Notes under the pieces: generated by a model
Told to the model about the DNA's origin: nothing
The model's database searches: none
The model's input: only the letters and a program-made list of their open reading frames with translations
In this document: piece by piece, positions 18,560-26,360 of the stretch
How positions within the stretch are numbered: the first letter of the stretch is position 1
How the letters are laid out: each line of letters opens with the position of its first letter
Position numbers and translations under genes: made by a program
Assembly (NCBI RefSeq): GCF_022448905.1
Contig: NZ_JAKVCW010000009.1
Span: 1-64,000 of the forward strand
Direction: 5' to 3'
Length of the DNA: 64,000 bases
Origin: Shimia sp.
Lineage (GTDB): Bacteria > Pseudomonadota > Alphaproteobacteria > Rhodobacterales > Rhodobacteraceae

Positions 18560-18998
18560 GTGACACCTCCTAGTGGGAATTAATGCACGCCCAAATAGCC
18601 AGGCACCGCAGATCAAATATTCAAGTTGAGGTCCTATGCGTCCAACGCTACCGAAAATCTGCGCAAAACCAAGGAAAATCGACTCTGAGAATCCCCTTTT
18701 GCTTGCACTGCCACACTTCAAAACACCCAAGTTTTTGCGCAAATCTTAGGCAAAGGCTTGGCGCTCAGCCCTGCAACTCTTTCTACAAATCTTTGAAAAT
18801 GCTCTGGCCTAACCCTTAAAAACCAAGGATATGGAAGGCAGTGAACGGACGCTGCGCAGGCCGTTGCACCTCTGAGGCAAAGCCGCCGCTGAAGTTTATC
18901 TTGCAGACACGGCAGGCCAGTTTCTAGGGTGAATGCGCTAGAAATTCAGCGGTTTTGCCTCCTGTCGGAACGCAACTCGCCCAGCCAGAGGGACAGAT
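18560..18998. other. Divergent intergenic region between DUF3604 and the BMP importer
   Basis: About 440 bp without a gene between two divergent transcripts. The right third holds the paired leader element described separately (18874-18961), then GAGGGACAG as the ribosome binding site for the ABC ATPase gene. The left part has no recognisable content beyond the strong DUF3604 ribosome binding site. Confidence 0.6.
18874..18961 (+). promoter_or_regulatory. Candidate structured leader RNA (riboswitch-like) before the BMP importer
   Basis: The strand 18874-18891 (GAGGCAAAGCCG, a 3-nt bulge, then CTG) pairs with 18947-18961 (CAGCGGTTTTGCCTC): 12 uninterrupted pairs with one G-U, plus 3 more after the bulge. 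Inside lie a 5-bp hairpin (CTTGC / GCAGG, 7-nt loop) and a 7-bp hairpin (TTTCTAG 18921-18927 / CTAGAAA 18938-18944). This gives a three-way junction ending 37 nt before the ATPase start codon. The layout resembles purine riboswitches and shares AGTTTCTA with their J2/3 segment, but the loop sequences do not match, so I leave the class unassigned. Confidence 0.5.
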
Positions 18999-20546
18999 AT
19001 GAGCACACCACTACTCTCCATCAAGGGGTTGACCAAGACCTACCCCGGCGTGGTGGCCAACGATGATGTCTCGTTTGACATCGGTACCAACGAGGTGCAC
19101 GCCCTGCTTGGCGAAAACGGCGCCGGAAAATCCACGCTGGTGAAAATGATCTACGGTCTGGTGAAGCCCGACAGCGGCACCATGACCTGGAACGGCCAGC
19201 CCTTTGCGCCCGCCGAACCCAAGGCCGCCCGCGCCTCTGGCGTGGCAATGGTGTTTCAACACTTCTCGCTGTTTGATGCACTCTCGGTGGCAGAGAACGT
19301 GGCGCTTGGCATGGAGAACCCGCCGGCCATGCGCGACCTCGCCCGCCGCATCCGCCGCGTGTCCGAAACCTACGGCCTGCCACTGGACCCCAACCGCACC
19401 GTAGGCGACCTCTCTGCTGGGGAACGCCAGCGCGTGGAAATCATCCGCTGCCTGCTGCAAGACCCGAAACTGCTGATCATGGACGAGCCGACCTCGGTGC
19501 TGACCCCGCAGGAAGTCGAGATCCTGTTCCAGACCCTGAACAAGCTGAAGGCCGAGGGCACCTCGATCCTCTATATTTCCCACAAGCTCGAAGAAATCCG
19601 CGCGCTTTGTGACCACGCCACCATTCTGCGCCTTGGCAAAAACGTCGGCGAATGTGTCCCCGCCGAGACCTCTGCCCGCGACATGGCGGAAATGATGGTG
19701 GGCGACACGCTGCAAACCCCCACCCGCACCACCGAGAAAGCGGGCGAAGTTGTGCTGGATGTCTCCGGCCTGACATTGGAGCCAACCAACCCGTTTGGCA
19801 CCACGCTCAAGAACATACACTTCACCGTGCGCGCAGGCGAGATCCTCGGCATCGGCGGCGTGGCGGGCAACGGTCAGGACGAGCTTTTGGCCGCGCTCTC
19901 CGGCGAGTCGCTCACCTGGCCGGACTCGATCAAAGTCAAAGGCAAAGACGTGGCCAACCTCGGCCCCAACGCGCGCCGCGATTTGGGCATTCTGGCCGCA
20001 CCAGAAGAGCGCCTCGGCCATGCCGCTGCACCCGACCTGAGCCTGACCGAAAACGCCCTGCTCACTGGTGCCATCCGCGAAGGCCTGACCAGCAACGGCT
20101 TTGTGAACTGGTCCAAGACCACGGACTTTGCCGACACCATCATCAAAGAGTTTGACGTGCGCACGCCGGGCAACCACGTGGCGGCTCGTGCGCTTTCTGG
20201 GGGCAACCTGCAGAAATTTGTGATCGGCCGCGAAGTGCTGCAACGCCCGGAAGTGTTGGTGGTGAACCAACCAACATGGGGCGTAGATGCCGCCGCAGCA
20301 GCCTCGATCCGGCAGGCCCTGCTGGACTTGGCCGCAGGCGGCGCCGCAATTGTGGTGATCTCCCAAGACCTTGATGAACTTATGGAAATCTCCGACCGCT
20401 TTGGCGCGCTGAACGAAGGCCGCATGTCTGACATCCGCCCTGCCGCCGGTCTCTCGATTGATGAAATTGGCCTGATGATGGGCGGTGCCCATGGCATGGA
20501 AGTTGCCCATGTGGGCGATGAAGAACAAGAAGGAGCAAGCGCATGA
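18999..20546 (+). CDS. BMP-type ABC importer, double ATPase subunit
   Basis: A 515-residue ATP-binding protein with two fused nucleotide-binding domains, as in nucleoside and sugar importers. Domain 1 has Walker A GENGAGKST near residues 39-47, signature LSAGERQRVEI and Walker B LLIMDEPTSVL. Domain 2 has a degenerate Walker A (GGVAGNGQDEL) and signature LSGGNLQKFVIG, the normal asymmetry for this class. It energises import together with the two permeases and the binding protein that follow. It overlaps the first permease by 4 nt. Purine nucleosides are the usual BMP-family substrate; the exact ligand is inference. Confidence 0.92.
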   Translation: MSTPLLSIKGLTKTYPGVVANDDVSFDIGTNEVHALLGENGAGKSTLVKMIYGLVKPDSGTMTWNGQPFAPAEPKAARASGVAMVFQHFSLFDALSVAENVALGMENPPAMRDLARRIRRVSETYGLPLDPNRTVGDLSAGERQRVEIIRCLLQDPKLLIMDEPTSVLTPQEVEILFQTLNKLKAEGTSILYISHKLEEIRALCDHATILRLGKNVGECVPAETSARDMAEMMVGDTLQTPTRTTEKAGEVVLDVSGLTLEPTNPFGTTLKNIHFTVRAGEILGIGGVAGNGQDELLAALSGESLTWPDSIKVKGKDVANLGPNARRDLGILAAPEERLGHAAAPDLSLTENALLTGAIREGLTSNGFVNWSKTTDFADTIIKEFDVRTPGNHVAARALSGGNLQKFVIGREVLQRPEVLVVNQPTWGVDAAAAASIRQALLDLAAGGAAIVVISQDLDELMEISDRFGALNEGRMSDIRPAAGLSIDEIGLMMGGAHGMEVAHVGDEEQEGASA

Positions 20547-21622
20547 TCGCGCTGGAAAAACGCCCCACCCCGTCGCGCGCGCTGTCGCTCGCCACACCGC
20601 TGATCGCGGTCGCCATCACCATGTTTATGGGCGGCCTGCTGTTTTCTGTGCTGGGCAAAAACCCGTTTGAGGCCATCCGCACCATCTTCTGGGATCCGGT
20701 GCTGGGCGAGTTTGCCTTCTACTACCGCCCGCAATTGTTGGTGAAAGCCGCGCCGCTGGTGCTGATCGCCATTGGCCTTTCACTGGGCTTTAAAGCCGGT
20801 ATCTGGAACATCGGCGCCGAAGGCCAATACATCATGGGAGCGATCTGTGGTGCCGCAGTGGGCCTTGCCTTCTACCCCACCGAAACCCGCCTGATCTTCC
20901 CGCTGATGATTGTCGCCGGCGCACTTGGCGGCTGGGCCTGGGGCATGATCCCCGCCCTTCTCAAAGTCCGCTTTGGCACCAATGAAATCCTTGTGTCGTT
21001 GATGCTGGTCTACGTGGCCGACCAACTGCTGGCATCCATGTCGCTGGGCCTGTTGCGCAACCCCGAAGGCATGGGCTTCCCCGGCTCGCGCAACTTCTCC
21101 GACTACCCGGCGGCCAACAGCTGGATCAACGAAGCCGCTGGCCTGCACTGGGGCATGGCTTTTGCCTTCATCGCAGTGATCTTCTCTTACATCCTACTCA
21201 ACCGCCACATTCTGGGCTTCAACATCCGCCTCACCGGCGAAGCCCCGCGCGCGGCGCGGTTCGCAGGGGTGAACCCCACCCGCCTGATCCTGTTCTGCCT
21301 CGGCACCTCTGGCGCATTGGCAGGTCTGGCAGGCCTGTTTGAAGTCACCGGCCCCTCTGGTCAAATCAACATCGACTTCGCATCAGGCTATGGCTTCACC
21401 GCCATCATCGTCGCCTTCCTCGGCCGCCTGCACCCAGTTGGCATCCTGCTCGCAGCCCTGCTGATGGCGCTGACCTACGTGGGCGGCGATCTGGCCCAGG
21501 GCAACCTTGGCCTGCCGTCAGCAGCTATTCAGGTCTTTCAGGGCATGCTCCTGTTCTTCCTGCTGGCTCTGGACCTGCTGACCAACTACCGCGTGGTGCT
21601 AAAGAAAAAGGGAGCCGCATAA
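20543..21622 (+). CDS. BMP-type ABC importer, permease subunit 1
   Basis: A 359-residue inner-membrane permease of the BPD_transp_2 type with about ten hydrophobic segments. The family motif GFKAGIWNIGAEGQYIMGAI is near residues 82-101, and NPTRLILFCLGTSGALAGLAGL lies in the second half. It starts inside the ATPase stop region (ATGA) and its stop overlaps the start of permease 2 (TAATG), so the four importer genes form one coupled unit. Confidence 0.9.
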   Translation: MIALEKRPTPSRALSLATPLIAVAITMFMGGLLFSVLGKNPFEAIRTIFWDPVLGEFAFYYRPQLLVKAAPLVLIAIGLSLGFKAGIWNIGAEGQYIMGAICGAAVGLAFYPTETRLIFPLMIVAGALGGWAWGMIPALLKVRFGTNEILVSLMLVYVADQLLASMSLGLLRNPEGMGFPGSRNFSDYPAANSWINEAAGLHWGMAFAFIAVIFSYILLNRHILGFNIRLTGEAPRAARFAGVNPTRLILFCLGTSGALAGLAGLFEVTGPSGQINIDFASGYGFTAIIVAFLGRLHPVGILLAALLMALTYVGGDLAQGNLGLPSAAIQVFQGMLLFFLLALDLLTNYRVVLKKKGAA

Positions 21623-22542
21623 TGGACCTTTCCGCAATCAATCCCGTCCTGCTGATCGCTTCTTTGATGGTCGCAGCCACCCCGCTCCTTCTCGCCGCCA
21701 TCGGTGAGCTGGTTGTCGAACGCGCGGGCGTTCTGAACCTCGGTGTAGAGGGCATGATGATCATTGGCGCCATCTCCGGCTTTGCCATCGCAGTGGAAAC
21801 CACCTCCCCAATGGTTGGCCTGGTCGCGGCCATGATCGCCGGCGCGGTGCTCTCGCTGCTGTTTGCCTTCCTGACCCAGTTTGCGCTGGCCAATCAGGTG
21901 GCCTCCGGTCTGGCACTCACGCTCTTTGGCCTCGGCCTGTCGGCGCTCATGGGGCAGTCATATGTGGGCATCAAACCCCCGGCCATGGCAAAGCTCGACA
22001 TACCGGTGCTCTCCGATATTCCGGTGCTTGGCCCGATCCTGTTCAGCCACGACCCCGTGCTCTACATCGGCCTCGCGCTCACTGCGGCGGTCTACTGGTT
22101 CCTCAAGAAATCCCGCGGCGGTCTGATCCTGCGCGCGGTTGGGGAAAGCCACGACGCCGCCCATGCGCTTGGCTACAACGTCATCCGCGTGCGCATCCTC
22201 GCCATCATGTTTGGCGGCGCCTGTGCCGGTCTGGGCGGTGCCTATATTTCACTCATCCGCGTGCCACAGTGGACCGAAGGCATGACCGCCGGTGTCGGCT
22301 GGATCGCTTTGGCCCTTGTGGTCTTCGCCTCCTGGAAGCCGTGGCGCGTCTTGCTGGGTGCCTATCTTTTTGGCGGGATTAACGTTTTGCAGCTCAATCT
22401 GCAGGCAGCGGGTATTGCCATTCCGGTGGAATACTTGGCAATGTCACCGTATCTGATAACCATCCTCGTTCTGGTCATCATGTCGGCTGACAAAAGCGGC
22501 GCACCCGCATCTCTTGGCCGCACATTCCACGCCTCGCAATGA
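21622..22542 (+). CDS. BMP-type ABC importer, permease subunit 2
   Basis: A 306-residue inner-membrane permease. ERAGVLNLGVEGMMIIGAISGF is the signature of this subunit type, and ALGYNVIRVRILAIMFGGACAGLGGAY is the conserved cytoplasmic loop region. It pairs with the larger permease just upstream to form the channel. It is followed after 44 bp by the binding-protein gene. Confidence 0.9.
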   Translation: MDLSAINPVLLIASLMVAATPLLLAAIGELVVERAGVLNLGVEGMMIIGAISGFAIAVETTSPMVGLVAAMIAGAVLSLLFAFLTQFALANQVASGLALTLFGLGLSALMGQSYVGIKPPAMAKLDIPVLSDIPVLGPILFSHDPVLYIGLALTAAVYWFLKKSRGGLILRAVGESHDAAHALGYNVIRVRILAIMFGGACAGLGGAYISLIRVPQWTEGMTAGVGWIALALVVFASWKPWRVLLGAYLFGGINVLQLNLQAAGIAIPVEYLAMSPYLITILVLVIMSADKSGAPASLGRTFHASQ

Positions 22543-22586
22543 GGCACCTAAACAAAAAACTGCCACCAACAGGGGGACTACCCGAA

Positions 22587-23669
22587 ATGAAATTGACCAA
22601 ACTTTTGACAAGCGCAGCTGTCGCGCTGGGTCTGGCGACCTCCGCCATGGCCGACGACAAAACCAAAGTAGGCTTCGTCTATGTTGGCCCAGTGGGCGAC
22701 GGCGGCTGGACTTATGAGCACAACAAGGGCCGTCTGGCCGTAGAAGAGCACTTTGGCGACAAGGTCGAAACCACCTTTGTTGAAAGCGTACCAGAAGGTG
22801 CCGACGCCGAGCGTGTGATCACCCAGATGGCGCTTCAGGGCGCGGACCTGATCTTCACCACCTCTTTTGGCTACATGGACCCAACCATCAACGTTGCCAA
22901 GAAATTCCCAAAAGTGAAGTTTGAGCACGCCACCGGCTACAAACAGGCCGACAACGTGTCCGTTTACTCCGCGCGCTTCTACGAAGGCCGCGCGGTTCAG
23001 GGCCACATCGCGGGCAAGATGACCAAAACCAACAAAATTGGTTACATCGCCTCCTTCCCGATCCCAGAAGTGATCCGCGGCATCAACTCCGCCTACATCC
23101 ACGCCAAGAAAGTGAACCCGGACGTCGAGTTCTCCATCATCTGGGCCTACACCTGGTTTGATCCTGCCAAAGAAGCCGACGCTGCCAAAGCTCTGATCGA
23201 GCAAGGCGCCGATGTGATCCTGCAGCACACCGACTCCACCGCGCCACAGGCAGCCGCGCAGGCTGCTGGCAACGTAGTGACCTTTGGTCAGGCGTCTGAC
23301 ATGGGCGAGTACGCCCCGTTTCCACGCGTGTCCTCCATCATCGATGACTGGGCGCCTTACTACATCGCACGTACTCAGGCTGTGATGGACGGTTCCTGGG
23401 AGTCCGTATCCACTTGGGACGGCATCGGCGCTGGCATGGTTGGCATCGGTGAAATCTCCGACGCGGTTCCAGCAGACGTAAAAGCCGAAGCGCTGGCTCT
23501 GGTTGAGAGCCTGGCAGACGGCTCCTACCACGCCTTCACCGGCCCGCTGAACAAGCAGGACGGCACCCCATGGCTGGCAGAAGGTGAAACCGCGCAGGAC
23601 TACGGTGACGACGGTCTGGCCGGCATGAACTTCTACCTCGAAGGCATCACCGCCGAGATCCCAAACTAA
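22587..23669 (+). CDS. BMP family substrate-binding protein
   Basis: A 360-residue periplasmic binding protein. Residues 1-23 form a Sec signal peptide ending AMA, and the mature chain begins DDKTKVGFVYVGPVGDGGWTYEHNKGR, the BMP (basic membrane protein) opening. It lacks a lipobox, so it is soluble in the periplasm. AGGGGGA precedes the ATG. It should deliver ligand to the permeases encoded upstream; BMP proteins mostly bind purine nucleosides. A strong terminator follows, closing the importer operon. Confidence 0.92.
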   Translation: MKLTKLLTSAAVALGLATSAMADDKTKVGFVYVGPVGDGGWTYEHNKGRLAVEEHFGDKVETTFVESVPEGADAERVITQMALQGADLIFTTSFGYMDPTINVAKKFPKVKFEHATGYKQADNVSVYSARFYEGRAVQGHIAGKMTKTNKIGYIASFPIPEVIRGINSAYIHAKKVNPDVEFSIIWAYTWFDPAKEADAAKALIEQGADVILQHTDSTAPQAAAQAAGNVVTFGQASDMGEYAPFPRVSSIIDDWAPYYIARTQAVMDGSWESVSTWDGIGAGMVGIGEISDAVPADVKAEALALVESLADGSYHAFTGPLNKQDGTPWLAEGETAQDYGDDGLAGMNFYLEGITAEIPN

Positions 23670-23696
23670 GCTGATCCCTCAAAGATCATCTACGAA

Positions 23697-23724
23697 GGCC
23701 CGCCAATTCGGCGGGCCTTTTCTT
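23697..23724 (+). terminator. Rho-independent terminator of the BMP importer operon
   Basis: GGCCCGCC and GGCGGGCC form a perfect 8-bp stem around AATTC, followed by TTTTCTT. Confidence 0.92.
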
Positions 23725-23807
23725 ATGGTCGGCAATCAAAACACCGCCATTTGACAGCAACCACCGCTTGCACCCAAAGTTATCCCATACCCCAAAAGGA
23801 TTTTGTG

Positions 23808-25592
23808 ATGACTCGTTTGACAGCCACCCTTGGCGGACTTGCCCTGACCACCGTCCTCTCCGCGCCCCTTCTGGCACAGGAGATCGCCGACACCATCTAC
23901 TCCGGCGGCCCGATCCTCACCGTCAACGACGCCGCCCCCCGTGCTGAGGCCGTCGCCGTCAAGGACGGCCGCATTATCGCCGTGGGGACACAGGCGGACA
24001 TGCTCGCCCATCAAGGCGATACCACCGAGGTATTTGATCTGGACGGCCGCGCCATGTTGCCCGGCTTTGTCGACAGCCATGGCCACGCAGTTATGGGCGG
24101 CCTGCAAGCGCTCTCTGCCAACCTGCTTGCCCCGCCGGATGGCGAGGTGCAGGACATCGCCTCCCTGCAAGACACCCTACGCGCCTGGATTGCAGACAAC
24201 CAAGCCGCCATCGAGGCCTCCAACCTGATTGTTGGCTTTGGCTATGACCAATCGCAACTGGCCGAGCTACGCCACCCGACCAAAGACGACCTCGACGCTG
24301 TGTCCAAAGACGTGCCGATCATCATCGTGCATCAGTCCGGCCACTTCGGCGCCGCCAATTCCGCCGCGCTGGCCGCAGCCGACATCACCCGCGAGACCCC
24401 AATCCCACCCGGTGGCGTGATCCGCTATGCCGAGGACGGTGCACCCAACGGCGTGTTAGAAGAAAACGCCTTCTTCCTTGTATTGGGCAAGCTCATGGGT
24501 GGCATTGGTGAGGACGGCTTCAAGGCCTTCGCCCGCGCCGGAACGCAACTTTGGGCCAGCTTCGGCTACACCACCGCACAAGAAGGCCGCGCCACACCGC
24601 AAGTGGCCGAAATTGCAAGAGCGGTGGCCGCTGCAGGAGAGCTCCCCGTCGACCTCGCCATCTATCCCGATGTGTTGGTGGACCGCGATTACATCCTCGC
24701 CAACCAATCCGACACCTATGAAAACGGCGTGCGCATCGCCGGGGCGAAACTCACCATCGACGGCTCCCCGCAAGGTTTCACTGCCCTGCGTGACCGGCCT
24801 TACTATGATCCGGTTGGCACCTATCCGCCTGGCTACAAGGGCTATGCTGCCGCCAGCGAAGATCAGATCAATGACGCCATCGCGTGGGCGTTTGAAAACA
24901 ACATCCAGATCCTGACGCATTCCAATGGCGAAGGCGCCTCCGACATGCTGCTCGCCGCCATTAAAGCCGCCGAGGCCAAACACGGACTGGCGGACCGCCG
25001 CCCAGTGCTGATCCACGGTCAATTCCTGCGCGAGGATCAGGTGGCGGAGATGCGCGACCTCAACGTCTTTCCGTCACTCTTCCCGATGCACACGTTTTAC
25101 TGGGGCGACTGGCACCGCGACCACACGGTTGGCCCAATCAACGCAGACAACATCTCCCCCACCGGCTGGGTCCGCGAACGCGGCATGATGTTTGGCACCC
25201 ATCACGACGCCCCTGTCGCCTTCCCCGACAGCATGCGGGTGCTCTCGGCCACAGTGACGCGCCGCACCCGCTCGGGGGACATTCTAGGTCCCCACCACCG
25301 CGTCGATGTGATAACCGCCCTCAAGGCGATGACGCTCTGGCCTGCTTATCAGCACTTTGAAGAAGACATGAAAGGCAGCATCGAGGTGGGCAAAGTGGCG
25401 GATTTTGTGATCCTGTCCGACGACCCCACAGCGGTGGATCCGGAAACCCTCGCCGAGATCAAAGTGCAGGTCACCATCAAACGCGACAAAGAAATCTACC
25501 GTGCCCCGGGCGGGCCTCAAAAAGCCGATTTGATCGCGCCGATGGGCCACCACATTTTGGACGTCGCCCATGCCGCCACCCGCAGCAACTGA
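23808..25592 (+). CDS. Exported amidohydrolase (Amidohydro_3 / YtcJ type)
   Basis: A 594-residue metal-dependent hydrolase with a signal peptide (TLGGLALTTVLSAPLLAQ), so probably periplasmic. The metal-binding pair is in DSHGHAVMG, with further candidate ligands in LTHSNGEG, LIHGQF and GTHHDAP, and the C-terminal beta-domain closes with GKVADFVILSDDP. Members hydrolyse C-N bonds in cyclic or linear amides. The start at 23808 follows AAAAGGA; codons further upstream do not fit a signal peptide. It directly follows the importer operon but has its own leader. A joint role in processing the imported compound is inference. Confidence 0.85.
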   Translation: MTRLTATLGGLALTTVLSAPLLAQEIADTIYSGGPILTVNDAAPRAEAVAVKDGRIIAVGTQADMLAHQGDTTEVFDLDGRAMLPGFVDSHGHAVMGGLQALSANLLAPPDGEVQDIASLQDTLRAWIADNQAAIEASNLIVGFGYDQSQLAELRHPTKDDLDAVSKDVPIIIVHQSGHFGAANSAALAAADITRETPIPPGGVIRYAEDGAPNGVLEENAFFLVLGKLMGGIGEDGFKAFARAGTQLWASFGYTTAQEGRATPQVAEIARAVAAAGELPVDLAIYPDVLVDRDYILANQSDTYENGVRIAGAKLTIDGSPQGFTALRDRPYYDPVGTYPPGYKGYAAASEDQINDAIAWAFENNIQILTHSNGEGASDMLLAAIKAAEAKHGLADRRPVLIHGQFLREDQVAEMRDLNVFPSLFPMHTFYWGDWHRDHTVGPINADNISPTGWVRERGMMFGTHHDAPVAFPDSMRVLSATVTRRTRSGDILGPHHRVDVITALKAMTLWPAYQHFEEDMKGSIEVGKVADFVILSDDPTAVDPETLAEIKVQVTIKRDKEIYRAPGGPQKADLIAPMGHHILDVAHAATRSN

Positions 25593-25789
25593 GCAAAAAA
25601 ATCGCTCTTGGTTCGCCGCAGAGTGCGTGCCAAGGGCTTACCCCACGTCGATCACGCCCTTCTCACAAAAACGTTTGTCATTTTATTTCAACAATTTAAA
25701 AGCACCGACCTATTCTTTTGCACAAATCCTCTGATCCATTTGATCCCTCCTCTGCGTAGCTTTTGCATCAACATTGGAGAGGAAATCAC

Positions 25790-26290
25790 ATGTTCAGACG
25801 CACCTTCATCGCATCCGTTATGGGCGCAGCTATGGCCGTAACAACCGCCACCTTCGCCATGGCGGATGGCCACGGCAAAAAAGACATCGTCGACACCGCC
25901 GTTGGTGCTGGCAGCTTCACCACCCTGGTTGCCGCCGTTCAGGCCGCGGGCCTCGTGGACACTCTGAAAGGTGATGGCCCCTTCACCGTATTTGCCCCAA
26001 CCGACGAAGCGTTTGCCGCGCTGCCTGCTGGCACCGTTGAGGACCTGCTGAAGCCGGAAAACAAAGACAAACTGGTGTCTATTCTGACCTACCACGTGGT
26101 GCCCGCCAAGGTGATGTCCGGCGACATCGCGGGCAAGAAAGCCACCGTGGCGACGGTTGAGGGCGAGAAACTCAACGTGAACGCCCGCAACGGCGTCAAG
26201 GTCAACGGCGCCAAAGTGGTGTCCGCAGACATTGGCGCCTCCAACGGTGTGATCCACGTGATCGACAAAGTGCTGATCCCGGAAGGCTAA
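25790..26290 (+). CDS. Secreted fasciclin (FAS1) domain protein
   Basis: A 166-residue protein with a signal peptide ([25 protein letters not shown]) and one FAS1 domain. The conserved H1 and H2 segments are [15 protein letters not shown] and [21 protein letters not shown], with YHVVPAKV between them. FAS1 domains serve cell adhesion or extracellular matrix contacts. GAGAGG precedes the ATG at 25790. It is monocistronic and ends at a bidirectional terminator. Confidence 0.93.
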   Translation: MFRRTFIASVMGAAMAVTTATFAMADGHGKKDIVDTAVGAGSFTTLVAAVQAAGLVDTLKGDGPFTVFAPTDEAFAALPAGTVEDLLKPENKDKLVSILTYHVVPAKVMSGDIAGKKATVATVEGEKLNVNARNGVKVNGAKVVSADIGASNGVIHVIDKVLIPEG

Positions 26291-26310
26291 GACCAACCAC
26301 CACTCACAAA

Positions 26311-26338
26311 AAAAGGCGCGGGACATCCCGCGCCTTTT
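26311..26338. terminator. Bidirectional terminator between the fasciclin and PAPS synthase genes
   Basis: A stem GGCGCGGG / CCCGCGCC with loop ACAT (26315-26334) is flanked by a run of A on the left and TTTT on the right, so it can stop transcripts from both converging genes. Confidence 0.88.
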
Positions 26339-26360
26339 CCAATTTCAAATGCCAGACGGC

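Noticed and set aside
18874-18961. Assignment of the leader element to the purine riboswitch class
   Set aside because: Only the three-way layout and an 8-base junction stretch agree. The two loop sequences that pair in purine riboswitches are different, so I list it as unassigned.
19011-20597. A 528-residue open frame on the minus strand opposite the ABC ATPase gene
   Set aside because: It mirrors the codon pattern of the well-supported ATPase gene, shows no family motifs and would have to overlap it completely. It is a GC-rich shadow.
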